Below are positions 1 to 9,487 of a DNA stretch of 64,000 nucleotides, in pieces. The stretch is from Terribacillus halophilus. GTDB taxonomy: Bacteria; Bacillota; Bacilli; Bacillales; Amphibacillaceae. Below the pieces are notes generated by a model that searched no databases, was not told where the DNA came from, and worked only from the letters and a program-made list of their open reading frames with translations. The stretch covers positions 49,812 through 113,811 of the forward strand of contig NZ_FMZB01000011.1 of the NCBI RefSeq assembly GCF_900101385.1, in the 5' to 3' direction. Position numbers and translations under genes: made by a program. Within the stretch, counting starts at the first letter, position 1. Every line of letters begins with the position of its first letter.

Positions 1-299
1 TAAGCTTTATCGGGATGCCCGCAGATATCGTTCCGCTAGCACTTGTCCGACCGATCAGTGGGACAGCTGCCCTGGGCATGACCACAGAGCTGATAGCGAC
101 CCACGGTCCCGACTCTTTCATCGGACGGCTCGCATCTGTCCTGCAAGGGAGTACGGATACGACCTTCTATGTGCTGACTGTATATTTCGGTGCTGTTGGT
201 ATCCGGAAAATGGGAGATGCATTAAAAGTTGGACTGTTGGCAGATGTTATTGGTATAATGGCTTCAATCATTGTAGTAACGATTATATTCGGAGCATGA
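1..299 (+). CDS. spmB: Spore maturation protein SpmB, C-terminal part
   Basis: The reading frame is open from the left window edge (first full codon at base 3) to a TGA at 297-299, so only the last ~99 residues are present. The visible part contains nucleoside-recognition (Gate-type) membrane protein sequence: the segment from IVPLALVRPISG onward and the ending hydrophobic helix GIMASIIVVTIIFGA match SpmB. In Bacillus, SpmA and SpmB act together in dehydration of the spore core. The gene is followed by rluB and the res cluster, exactly the order in B. subtilis, which supports the assignment. The real start lies outside the window. Confidence 0.88.
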   Translation, partial: SFIGMPADIVPLALVRPISGTAALGMTTELIATHGPDSFIGRLASVLQGSTDTTFYVLTVYFGAVGIRKMGDALKVGLLADVIGIMASIIVVTIIFGA

Positions 300-301
300 G
301 A

Positions 302-330
302 AGCGTTGACAATCGTTAACGCTCTTTCTT
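302..330 (+). terminator. Weak intrinsic terminator after spmB
   Basis: A 6-bp stem (302-307 AGCGTT with 318-323 AACGCT) with a 10-base loop is followed by the pyrimidine-rich CTTTCTTTG. The stem is short, so termination may be partial and allow read-through into rluB. Confidence 0.45.
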
Positions 331-361
331 TGTTCCTGATGATAAAAGTGAGGATCAGTAC

Positions 362-1102
362 ATGGATAAACAAGCAGAACGTTTGCAGAAAGTCATCGCA
401 CACAGCGGTATTACATCAAGAAGGAAAGCCGAGACGATGATTTTGGAAGGCAAAGTCAAGGTAAATGGCAAAGTCGTGAAGGAACTCGGCGTAAAAGTAA
501 CCGATAAGGACACCGTCGAAGTGAACGGTATACCGCTTGAGAAGGAAAAGTCGGTCTATTATATGCTGTACAAGCCGCGCGGCGTCATCTCAAGCGTGCA
601 AGATGAGAAAGATAGAAAAGTTGTGCTGGATTTGATGCCGGAAGTGATGGAAAGGGTCTATCCGATCGGGCGGCTTGATTATGATACTTCTGGTTTGCTG
701 CTTTTGACCAACGATGGGGAATTTGCCAATATGCTCATGCACCCAAGCCAAAAAATCGATAAAGTCTATGTAGCCAAGGTCAAAGGCATACCGAGTCCGG
801 AAGAATTGAAACAACTGAAACGGGGCGTCATGATCGATGGGCATAAGTGCAAAGCTGTCTACACGAAGATGATGAGCGCAGATAGGAAGAAAAACACAAG
901 TCTCATCCAGATTATCCTGCACGAAGGGCGCAATCGTCAGGTGAGGAAGATGCTGGAAAAAATTCAATTCCCTGTTCAGAAACTCAAACGGGAACGATAC
1001 GGTTTCTTGACGCTCGAAGGATTGCAGCCGGGGGCCTATCGTAAACTCACACCGGAAGAAGTGCATCGATTCAAACATGAATACAAAGAAAAACGTAAAT
1101 AA
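362..1102 (+). CDS. rluB: 23S rRNA pseudouridine synthase RluB
   Basis: A 246-residue protein with an N-terminal S4 RNA-binding domain (about residues 5-50, starting ERLQKVIAHSGITSRRKAE) followed by the RsuA-type catalytic domain. The conserved motif GRLDYDTSGLLLLTNDG carries the catalytic Asp, and the family's late motif EGRNRQVRKM is also present. RluB converts a uridine in 23S rRNA helix 80-90 to pseudouridine. The ATG at 362 follows GTGAGGATC, a fair ribosome site. It lies between spmB and resA, as ypuL does in B. subtilis. Length is normal for the family. Confidence 0.93.
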   Translation: MDKQAERLQKVIAHSGITSRRKAETMILEGKVKVNGKVVKELGVKVTDKDTVEVNGIPLEKEKSVYYMLYKPRGVISSVQDEKDRKVVLDLMPEVMERVYPIGRLDYDTSGLLLLTNDGEFANMLMHPSQKIDKVYVAKVKGIPSPEELKQLKRGVMIDGHKCKAVYTKMMSADRKKNTSLIQIILHEGRNRQVRKMLEKIQFPVQKLKRERYGFLTLEGLQPGAYRKLTPEEVHRFKHEYKEKRK

Positions 1103-1129
1103 TTTGTCAAAATTGGCAGGTGGTTGACA

Positions 1130-1138
1130 TGCTATACT
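1130..1138 (+). promoter_or_regulatory. Candidate extended -10 promoter for resA
   Basis: TGCTATACT is an extended -10 element (TGn plus TATACT). No good -35 sits at the usual distance; the TTGACA at 1123-1128 is too close. The resulting leader to the TTG start at 1159 would be only about 15 bases. In B. subtilis the resA promoter depends on ResD-P, which would fit a weak -35, but no ResD site was identified here. Confidence 0.4.
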
Positions 1139-1158
1139 TGGCTAAGAGGTGAGTATAT

Positions 1159-1692
1159 TTGACATCCACTCGCAAAAAGCGTTTCTACATACGACTGACC
1201 GTGCTTGCAGCCTTGGCGGGCCTGGTTTTGACAGCAGGGTGGCAGCTGCTGGTTGAGGGAAAGTCCGAAAAGGTGGAAAACGGGGAGAAAGCTCCCGATT
1301 TCATGCTCACGGATTTGCAGACTGGCGAGGCGTTCAAGCTATCCGAGATGAAAGGCAAAGGGGTCCTTGTCAACTTTTGGGCGACTTATTGCGAACCTTG
1401 CAAGCAGGAAATGCCTTTATTCGAGGAAGCATCCAATACATATGAAAACGATAATGTCATCTTTGCCGCCATCAGCGAGGATGAAAGCAAGCTCGTAATC
1501 GATCGCTTTCGGGAGCGATACAAGCTTTCTTTTCCGATCATGCGGGATAACGGTCAAGTGATGGAAGCATATGGAGTGAATGCACTGCCGGCAACCTTTT
1601 TCATTCGTGCCGACGGAACTGTCAGCAGGACAGTGTATGGTCCATTGCAGACGGATCGTTTGGAGGATTATCTGGATGAGATTGTGCCTTGA
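1159..1692 (+). CDS. resA: Thiol-disulfide oxidoreductase ResA
   Basis: A 177-residue membrane-anchored thioredoxin. An N-terminal signal anchor (about residues 9-29) is followed by a thioredoxin fold with the active site CEPC in the stretch NFWATYCEPCKQEM; CEPC is the ResA signature. ResA reduces the apocytochrome c haem-binding cysteines on the outer face of the membrane. The start is TTG at 1159, preceded by AAGAGGTGAG. The stop overlaps the longest possible resB frame, and resA-resB-resC are plainly one transcription unit. Length is close to the 179 residues of B. subtilis ResA. Confidence 0.95.
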   Translation: MTSTRKKRFYIRLTVLAALAGLVLTAGWQLLVEGKSEKVENGEKAPDFMLTDLQTGEAFKLSEMKGKGVLVNFWATYCEPCKQEMPLFEEASNTYENDNVIFAAISEDESKLVIDRFRERYKLSFPIMRDNGQVMEAYGVNALPATFFIRADGTVSRTVYGPLQTDRLEDYLDEIVP

Positions 1693-1709
1693 GAGAAGAG
1701 GCGATATAT

Positions 1710-3260
1710 ATGCAGCAATGCCCTTTTTGTAAGGGGGAAAACAATTTGGTTGGCGGTCCATGTCCCCGCTGCGGACGCCGCTTGACTGAAAAACTGGATA
1801 TGCGCTATGAAGGGACTATCCGGCGATCGCAGCAGTATAATCGGACGTTGATCGATAAGGTATGGCGTTTTTTCTCCTCTGTACGGAACGGGATGTATAT
1901 ATTGCTTCTGACATTACTGGCAACAGCTGTCGGGACCATCCTGCCGCAACGGGCCTACATACCTATCGGCAGGCTGCCCGGGGAATTTTATGCAGCCGAA
2001 TACGGTGTGTTCGGCAGATGGTATCATTACTTAGGTCTTGATCAGCTGTATAGCTCATGGTGGTATATGACACTGCTTGGGTTGCTGGGAGCAAGTATCC
2101 TGATTGCCAGTATCGATCGATTTTTCCCTTTGCGCCGAGCGTTGAGGATGCAGCCTGTGAAACGCAGGGAGCATTTTTTAAGAAGCCAGCTGTATGTCCG
2201 ACATAGCGTAATCGATGACCGGGAACGATTGATGAAGAATTTACGAGCTAGGCGCTATCGCATTCGGCAGGACGGGGATGACTATTTGGCAGAGAAGAAC
2301 AGATTTGCCAGATGGGGCCCTTATGTAAACCATGTCGGCTTGCTGCTCGTTTTGCTTGGAGCATTTTTGCGCCTGTTCCCTTTCTTCTACCAAGATGAAT
2401 TCATCTGGATAAGAGACGGAGAGACTGTAGTCGTACCTGACACCAACCAATCGCTGTTCATCAAGAATGAACAGTTCATAGTGGACACATATGATACGGA
2501 TGATCCGAAATTCAAAGCTGCTATCGAACAAGAAGGCAGAATGATACCGAAAAACTTCACGACGGATATTACGGTTTTTGAAGCAGAGGACCATATCGCT
2601 GGTGATACACCGGATTTAAAACCGCTGAAACAAATGCAGGTCGCGGTGAATCATCCAGTACATGCAGCCGGATTCACAATCTATCAATCGGGTTATCAGC
2701 TGCATGAGTTCTCCAGCCTGACTCTCCGCACCGAGAATCAAGACGGCAGCACAGCGGATTTCCGCGTCGATACAGAAAATCCGCAAGCGATGTATGAGCT
2801 TGATAACGGGCTGCACGCGGAATTGATCGATTATTATCCGGATTACCGATTGGAAGAAGGCAAGGTCATCACGGAAACAAAATATCCGCGCAATCCTGCT
2901 TTTGTTTTCGATATCGAAGGTAACGATGATCATAAAGAAAGACTGTTCGTCGCAATAGATGATGTTGTGTCAGAGACTGGAACGAACCGATACAGCATCC
3001 GTGCAGTCGATTACGATACCCATCATGTAAGCGGGTTATCAGTGAAACGGGATTTGACATTACCGATATTTTTGCTCGGAGGTGTCATCTTCATGATCGG
3101 CCTTATGCAAGGGCTTTATTGGCAGCATCGTCGAATTTGGCTCCGCAGGCAGGCCGATGGCTCCTATCTGATTGCCGGGCATACGAATAAACATGCATCC
3201 TCCTTTGAAAGAGAAGTGGAGCGACTGTTGGATGGCTATAAAAAAGGGGGGAGCAGCTGA
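1710..3260 (+). CDS. resB: Cytochrome c biogenesis protein ResB
   Basis: A protein of about 516 residues from ATG 1710. A TTG at 1689 would add seven residues and overlap the resA stop, but AGAGG before the ATG is the better ribosome site. The N-terminus carries a short zinc-ribbon-like pair, CPFC and CPRC (residues ~4-30). Several membrane helices follow (about residues 65-85, 122-140, 207-222), then a large extracytoplasmic domain and a last helix near residue 440. ResB with ResC forms the system II haem transporter and cytochrome c synthase. It overlaps resC by one base. Confidence 0.94.
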   Translation: MQQCPFCKGENNLVGGPCPRCGRRLTEKLDMRYEGTIRRSQQYNRTLIDKVWRFFSSVRNGMYILLLTLLATAVGTILPQRAYIPIGRLPGEFYAAEYGVFGRWYHYLGLDQLYSSWWYMTLLGLLGASILIASIDRFFPLRRALRMQPVKRREHFLRSQLYVRHSVIDDRERLMKNLRARRYRIRQDGDDYLAEKNRFARWGPYVNHVGLLLVLLGAFLRLFPFFYQDEFIWIRDGETVVVPDTNQSLFIKNEQFIVDTYDTDDPKFKAAIEQEGRMIPKNFTTDITVFEAEDHIAGDTPDLKPLKQMQVAVNHPVHAAGFTIYQSGYQLHEFSSLTLRTENQDGSTADFRVDTENPQAMYELDNGLHAELIDYYPDYRLEEGKVITETKYPRNPAFVFDIEGNDDHKERLFVAIDDVVSETGTNRYSIRAVDYDTHHVSGLSVKRDLTLPIFLLGGVIFMIGLMQGLYWQHRRIWLRRQADGSYLIAGHTNKHASSFEREVERLLDGYKKGGSS

Positions 3261-4417
3261 TGGAAAATCTATCTATCATAAGCGGTCATCTGCTTGAAGC
3301 TGCTTTTATCAGTTATTTGGTGGGGGTCATCTTGTTTACGTGGTCTGCAGCTAAAAAACGGCAACGCTACCTTGAACGGTTCGCTTTTGGAATCACTGCC
3401 GCTGGATGGCTTGCCCAGCTTGGCTTTTTCACGCTCCGATGGATATACAGCGGACATGCACCCGTCAGCAATCTATTCGAATTCATGACCTTTTTTGGCA
3501 TGATGCTCATTTTAGTATTGTTGATCATGTATCGCTTTTATCGCTTTCCATTAATCGCGGTGACGGCTTTGGTGATCAGCATCCTGATCATTGGCTGTGC
3601 TGCCATGTTTCCGCGAGAAGTGGCGCCGTTAGTCCCCTCCTTGCAAAGTCATTGGCTATATATCCATGTGACGACAGCCGCACTTGGGGAAGCGGTACTT
3701 TCTGTCAGCTTTTTTGTTGGTTTTTTATATATCCTGCATGAAACGAATCAGGAGAAACAGCATAAGACAGCAAGGGTGATCGAAGGGTTCCTCGTTCTCA
3801 TCCTTTCAGTGGCAGGCTATGTCCTGCTCGCATTTTTGTTCCGGATGTTCGGTTATACTGCTAATGTGACAGGAGCAGAAGCAAGCATCATCTATCAGCT
3901 TCCGCCTTTCTTTGTCCCAAGCGACACTGTCTCCTCACCGTTTCCGATCCAGATTATGGTACCCGACTGGCTCCGCGGCGAAAATGCGGCTCAAAAGTTT
4001 AATACGATGATACTCTCGTTGCTCGCAGGCTGCGTGCTTTATATGCTTATCCGTATCTTTACCAGGAAAAGGATTGGCGCAGCGTTGCAGCCACTGGTAC
4101 GTAAATTGCCCAAAAATGCCCTGGATGATATAGGTTATCGTTCTGTCGCAGTAGGGTTCCCCATTTTCACGCTTGGCGCACTCATCTTCGCGATGATCTG
4201 GGCACAGCAGGCATGGGACCGTTTTTGGGGTTGGGATCCTAAGGAAGTATGGGCGCTGGTCACTTGGCTTTTCTATGCTGCTTATCTGCATATCCGCATG
4301 CAAAAAGGCTGGCAAGGTATTCGTTCTGCTTGGCTGGCTGTAATCGGCTTTTGTATCATCATGTTCAATTTGCTGGCAGTAAATTTGCTAATCGTAGGAT
4401 TGCACGCGTATGCTTAA
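3260..4417 (+). CDS. resC: Cytochrome c biogenesis protein ResC (CcsA type)
   Basis: A 385-residue polytopic membrane protein of the CcsA/CcmC family. The tryptophan-rich haem-handling motif WGWDPKEVWALVTW is visible near residue 325. Conserved histidines around it bind haem during export. The gene starts at ATG 3260 with a one-base overlap with the resB TGA, so the two are translationally coupled. ResB and ResC together deliver haem to apocytochromes that ResA keeps reduced. Confidence 0.95.
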   Translation: MENLSIISGHLLEAAFISYLVGVILFTWSAAKKRQRYLERFAFGITAAGWLAQLGFFTLRWIYSGHAPVSNLFEFMTFFGMMLILVLLIMYRFYRFPLIAVTALVISILIIGCAAMFPREVAPLVPSLQSHWLYIHVTTAALGEAVLSVSFFVGFLYILHETNQEKQHKTARVIEGFLVLILSVAGYVLLAFLFRMFGYTANVTGAEASIIYQLPPFFVPSDTVSSPFPIQIMVPDWLRGENAAQKFNTMILSLLAGCVLYMLIRIFTRKRIGAALQPLVRKLPKNALDDIGYRSVAVGFPIFTLGALIFAMIWAQQAWDRFWGWDPKEVWALVTWLFYAAYLHIRMQKGWQGIRSAWLAVIGFCIIMFNLLAVNLLIVGLHAYA

Positions 4418-4444
4418 CATAAAAAGAGAAAAGGGGAAGGGATC

Positions 4445-5161
4445 ATGGAAACAGAAGCACACATTCTTGTAGTAGACGATGAAGAAAGAATCCGCAGACT
4501 CGTACGCATGTATTTGGAAAAGGAAGGTTACACGCTCGATGAAGCTGCTGACGGCGAGCAAGGACTTCAAATGGCGCTCGAGACAGACTACGACATCATC
4601 CTGCTGGATGTCATGATGCCTGGTAAGGATGGAATCGAGGTTTGCCAGGAAATACGCAAGGAAAAAGGTACGCCGATCATCATGCTCACTGCCAAAGGAG
4701 AAGAAGCCGACCGTGTGGAAGGTTTCGAAGTTGGCGCAGATGATTATATTGTGAAGCCATTCAGTCCTCGTGAAGTAGTTCTTCGTGTCAAAGCCCTGCT
4801 GAGACGCTCTTCGACGACCAAATACTTGCATACTGATGCAAAAGCGAAGGATCTGCTTGTATTCTCCCATCTGACCATTGATAAAGATGCCCACCGAGTG
4901 ACAGCAGATAACGAGGAAGTGACATTGACACCAAAAGAGTATGAACTGCTCCATTTCCTTGCTTCGACACCGGATAAAGTATATGGACGGGAAGAGCTGT
5001 TGAAGCAAGTTTGGAAATATGAATTCTTCGGAGATCTGCGCACAGTGGATACACATGTCAAAAGACTACGTGAAAAACTGAGCAAAGTTTCGGAAGAGGC
5101 AGCCAGCATGATTGTGACAGTATGGGGTGTCGGTTACAAATTCGAAGCGGACAAGAACTGA
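4445..5161 (+). CDS. resD: Response regulator ResD
   Basis: A 238-residue OmpR/PhoB-type regulator. The receiver domain starts HILVVDDEERIRRL, with acidic residues at 11-12 and the phosphoacceptor Asp55 in LLDVMMPGKDG. The switch lysine is in IVKPFSPREV. The C-terminal winged helix contains LTPKEYELLHFL and GREELLKQVW. In B. subtilis ResD controls respiration and anaerobic genes, including resA. ResD is 27 bases downstream of resC, and its stop overlaps the resE ATG (TGATG). Confidence 0.96.
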   Translation: METEAHILVVDDEERIRRLVRMYLEKEGYTLDEAADGEQGLQMALETDYDIILLDVMMPGKDGIEVCQEIRKEKGTPIIMLTAKGEEADRVEGFEVGADDYIVKPFSPREVVLRVKALLRRSSTTKYLHTDAKAKDLLVFSHLTIDKDAHRVTADNEEVTLTPKEYELLHFLASTPDKVYGREELLKQVWKYEFFGDLRTVDTHVKRLREKLSKVSEEAASMIVTVWGVGYKFEADKN

Positions 5162-6921
5162 TGCTTTGGGGAAGTGTTGTCAATAAGCTGTGGCTGACCA
5201 TCTTGGTACTGGTTTCGGTCGTCCTTGGTCTGCTTACTTTTTTGCTGCTGGAGTTCTTTGGCAACTTTCATATTGAAGAGGCGGAAGAAAGTCTGCTGCA
5301 GACTGCGACGAAGGTTTCTATCTTGATGGAAGAAATAAACAACAAAGATACGGTTTATGATACGGCAGAGCGTGTACAGGATAAGAATTCACGCATCGCC
5401 ATCCTTCAAGATGACGAACTATGGTTATCCGGCACAGACAAAGAGTCGGAGCCTTTGCCCGATGTGGACAGAGAGTGGCTGTTACAGGATACCGAATTGA
5501 ACAAGGCCGCTACAGAAGGTGAGGACGTTTCGAAGCAGCTTATCCTGCCCGATTCCGACAAAAGCGTCATTGTTGTCGGGACTCCGCTCCAGGACGGATC
5601 AGGCGCGGTTTATGTCTATCAGTCACTTTCTGTCGTGCGGGAGACCGGCAACCAAACGACACAAATCATCTTGCTTGGAGCAGGTATTGCCTTTGTCCTT
5701 ACTACCGTATTTGCCTTTTTCCTGTCATCCAGGATCACCAAACCGTTGATCAAAATGCAGGATGCGGCACTGAATGTCGCCCGGGGTCAATTCGGGACCG
5801 AGGTGCCTGTTGTCACGCATGATGAAATAGGGATGCTGGCAACGGCTTTCAACAAGATGGGGAAACAGCTGGAATTCAATATCAATGCCCTCAGCCAGGA
5901 AAAAGAACATCTTTCACGCGTCGTCAATGCAATGGTGGATGGTGTCGTCATGATTAACCGGCAAGGTGAACTGACAGTGACGAATCCGCCAGCTGAAGCA
6001 TTCATTCATGATTGGCAGTTCGAGAATGGGGAAACCTTCCACGAAGTTCCGGGTGTGTGGCTGGAAATCATGGAAAGTGTCGTCTCGACCGCTTCTGACG
6101 TAACACGGGAAGTGACGATCCAAGGCAGGGAATGGGTGATCATCGCAACACCTTTGTTCGAGGATGCCGCGATTCGAGGTGCGGTGGCAGTCGTGCGGGA
6201 TATGACGCAAGAACGCAGGCTCAATAAACTGCGGGAGGATTTCATCACCAATATCACCCATGAATTACGCACACCTATCTCCTTGCTGCAAGGTTATAGT
6301 GAGGCGATCATTGATGATATAGCGGATACAGTCGAAGCAAAAAATGAACTCGCTCAAATCATCCATGATGAATCATTGCGGATCGGAAGACTTGTCAACC
6401 AGCTGCTCGACCTTGCGCGGATGGAAGCAGGCGATACCAATCTGGTCATGGAAGATGTGGAAATCAATCCGTTCCTTGAACGCATCGTGCGCAAGTTCCA
6501 AGGATTGGCTGATGAACGGGAAATCAAGCTGGGATTAATCAACACGGTAGAAAGAAGCACGTATCACTTTGCTCCTGATGCAATGGAACAAGTCTTGACC
6601 AATTTGATTGATAATGCCATTCGGCACACGGACAGTGGTGGTGCAGTACAAGTACTAGTATCCGACGAGAAAGAACGGCTTGTCATGACCGTCAAGGATA
6701 CAGGTAGAGGTATACCGGAAGAAGATCTACCTTTTGTTTTCGAACGATTTTACAAGGCAGACAAATCGAGGACGAGAAAGACTGCAAGAACCGGTAATGG
6801 ATTAGGTCTGGCCATCGCTAAAAATATCGTGCAGGCCCATGATGGTACGATCAAGGTGACGAGTAAGCTTCATGAGGGAACTACATTCACCATTCGTCTT
6901 CCACAGGATACAAACCAATAA
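5161..6921 (+). CDS. resE: Sensor histidine kinase ResE
   Basis: The start chosen is ATG 5161, overlapping the resD stop; this gives 586 residues, near the 589 of B. subtilis. Domain order: helix at ~7-30, extracytoplasmic sensor domain, second helix at ~167-190, HAMP, a PAS domain, and then the kinase core. The H-box ITHELRTPISLLQGY places the phosphorylated His at 367. N-box (NLIDNAIRHT), G1 (DTGRGIPEEDL) and G2 (GNGLGLAIAK) are present. ResE phosphorylates ResD in response to oxygen limitation or nitric oxide in Bacillus. Confidence 0.95.
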   Translation: MLWGSVVNKLWLTILVLVSVVLGLLTFLLLEFFGNFHIEEAEESLLQTATKVSILMEEINNKDTVYDTAERVQDKNSRIAILQDDELWLSGTDKESEPLPDVDREWLLQDTELNKAATEGEDVSKQLILPDSDKSVIVVGTPLQDGSGAVYVYQSLSVVRETGNQTTQIILLGAGIAFVLTTVFAFFLSSRITKPLIKMQDAALNVARGQFGTEVPVVTHDEIGMLATAFNKMGKQLEFNINALSQEKEHLSRVVNAMVDGVVMINRQGELTVTNPPAEAFIHDWQFENGETFHEVPGVWLEIMESVVSTASDVTREVTIQGREWVIIATPLFEDAAIRGAVAVVRDMTQERRLNKLREDFITNITHELRTPISLLQGYSEAIIDDIADTVEAKNELAQIIHDESLRIGRLVNQLLDLARMEAGDTNLVMEDVEINPFLERIVRKFQGLADEREIKLGLINTVERSTYHFAPDAMEQVLTNLIDNAIRHTDSGGAVQVLVSDEKERLVMTVKDTGRGIPEEDLPFVFERFYKADKSRTRKTARTGNGLGLAIAKNIVQAHDGTIKVTSKLHEGTTFTIRLPQDTNQ

Positions 6922-6954
6922 TAATATGATAAAATAAGCTGGATTCAAAGCATG

Positions 6955-7105
6955 CAAGGTGTCGAATGGACTTGATAGGGAATACGGTGTGACTCCGTGA
7001 CTGTCCTCGCAGCTGTGATTACCGACGAACAGGACAAAACCACTGTCTGTTATGATGGGAAGGGTTCTTAGTAGGTGAAGGTATCAGTCAGCAGACCTGC
7101 CCTGT
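6955..7105 (+). ncRNA. Cobalamin (vitamin B12) riboswitch
   Basis: This intergenic stretch carries the conserved elements of the cobalamin aptamer in order: TAGGGAATACGGTG, CCGTGACTGTCCTCGCAG, CACTGTCTGT, GATGGGAAGGG, and the B12 box AGTCAGCAGACCTGCC (7086-7101). These match the consensus of the class, including the strongly conserved CCGCAGCTGTGA-like segment with one change. The switch precedes a DUF4430 lipoprotein and an ECF S component, a known target type. Binding of a cobalamin is expected to lower expression of both genes. The boundary of the P1 stem is approximate. Confidence 0.93.
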
Positions 7106-7166
7106 GTGTTTTTTGTTTCACCGCTTCGAGGACTGAGCGGGTGGAGCGGCAGCTTCTGATGCTCTT

Positions 7167-7193
7167 TCCTTTCCAAAAAGGGAGGATTTTTTT
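7167..7193 (+). terminator. Riboswitch expression platform: hairpin with U-tract that also holds the ribosome site
   Basis: A 7-bp stem pairs 7167-7173 (TCCTTTC) with 7180-7186 (GGGAGGA), allowing G-U pairs, with a 6-base loop. Seven T's follow at 7187-7193 and the ATG is at 7194. The 3' arm is the only Shine-Dalgarno sequence for the lipoprotein. The same structure could therefore stop transcription or block initiation of translation. Which one operates cannot be decided by eye. Confidence 0.7.
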
Positions 7194-7586
7194 ATGAAGA
7201 AAGCACTACATATGCTCTCGGCACTACTGCTGGCAGCAGGTATACTGGCGGGCTGCGGGACGACAGAAGAGCCCAAGCAAAAGAACCAGCAGGCGGAACA
7301 AAAGACCGAACAGCAGGTCACTGTTACGCTGACTGAGGACGGCAAGGAGATTTCCTCAAAGGTAGTCAGCTTTGAGGAAGGCGACAGTTTGATGGATGTG
7401 ATGAAGGAGAACTTTGACGTGGAAGATGATGGAGGCATGATCACATCCATTAATGGTCATAGTCAGGATAAAGGCAAGAACAAATACTGGCTGTATACAG
7501 TCAATGGAGAGATGGCAGAGGTCGGGGCTGCTGACCTGGAGCTGTCAGAAGGCGATGACATTGCTTTCAATTTGCAAGCTTCTTAA
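7194..7586 (+). CDS. DUF4430 lipoprotein, probable cobalamin-related binding protein
   Basis: A 130-residue protein with a lipoprotein signal: the hydrophobic stretch MLSALLLAAGILAGCG ends in the lipobox LAGC, so Cys21 should be lipidated. A short charged linker follows, then a DUF4430 domain (about residues 40-130), recognised from the typical DGGMITSINGHSQ and YWLYTVNGEMAEVGA segments. DUF4430 resembles the C-terminal domain of transcobalamin. Its position directly under a cobalamin riboswitch and fused by overlap to an ECF S component suggests a role in capturing a corrinoid at the cell surface. The exact ligand is inference. Confidence 0.82.
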   Translation: MKKALHMLSALLLAAGILAGCGTTEEPKQKNQQAEQKTEQQVTVTLTEDGKEISSKVVSFEEGDSLMDVMKENFDVEDDGGMITSINGHSQDKGKNKYWLYTVNGEMAEVGAADLELSEGDDIAFNLQAS

Positions 7587-8119
7587 TGTTCTCTACTCGT
7601 AAACTGACGCTGATGGCAATGCTTACAGCACTAGCAGCGGTAGGAAGGATATATGCCAATGTGCTGTTTCCCTTTCTGTCGAATATGCAGCCGATGACGA
7701 GTGTCATCATCATCTGTGCGCTGCTTTTAGGGCCGATTGCTGGTATCATTATTGCTGTGCTGTCAACACTGCTGTCGAATATGATACTAGGGATGGGGAT
7801 ATGGACAGTATGGCAGATGCTTGCTTGGGGATTGATCGGGCTGTCATTCGGTCTCATGGGCAAGCTTTGGAGAAATCCGCCGCCGTTGATACCGATGACC
7901 ATTGCCAGCATTCTTACAGGATATGCGTACGGATTTTTGATTTCCCTGCCGAATGTGTTCATAATGGAACATTTCTTAGCCTATTATGTAGCAGGCTTAA
8001 GCTTCGATACGATGCATGCAATCGGCAATGGAATCTTCTTTTTCATCCTGTACCCAGTCCTTCGCAGGTTATTTGCCAAGTGGATACCTGCCCCAATGAA
8101 AAGAACCACTTCCTCTTGA
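7586..8119 (+). CDS. ECF transporter S component, probably for cobalamin or a precursor
   Basis: A 177-residue integral membrane protein with about five or six helices. Its N-terminus KLTLMAMLTALAAVGRIY fits the S-component pattern, in which a small-residue-rich helix contacts the shared T component. The ATG at 7586 overlaps the stop of the lipoprotein gene (TAATG), so both are controlled by the riboswitch at 6955-7105. No ATPase or T component is encoded nearby, so it probably uses the cell's shared EcfA-EcfA'-EcfT module. The substrate is inferred only from the riboswitch. Confidence 0.85.
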   Translation: MFSTRKLTLMAMLTALAAVGRIYANVLFPFLSNMQPMTSVIIICALLLGPIAGIIIAVLSTLLSNMILGMGIWTVWQMLAWGLIGLSFGLMGKLWRNPPPLIPMTIASILTGYAYGFLISLPNVFIMEHFLAYYVAGLSFDTMHAIGNGIFFFILYPVLRRLFAKWIPAPMKRTTSS

Positions 8120-8135
8120 TGAGGGAAGTGGTTCT

Positions 8136-8136
<1 letters not shown>
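8101..8136. terminator. Bidirectional terminator between the ECF gene and fer
   Basis: A perfect 13-bp stem pairs 8101-8113 (AAGAACCACTTCC) with 8124-8136 (GGAAGTGGTTCTT), loop of 10 bases. It overlaps the last codons of the S-component gene and touches the stop codon of the convergent ferredoxin gene. The U-tracts are short on both sides, so strength is uncertain. Confidence 0.75.
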
Positions 8137-9483
<1,347 letters not shown>

Positions 9484-9487
<4 letters not shown>

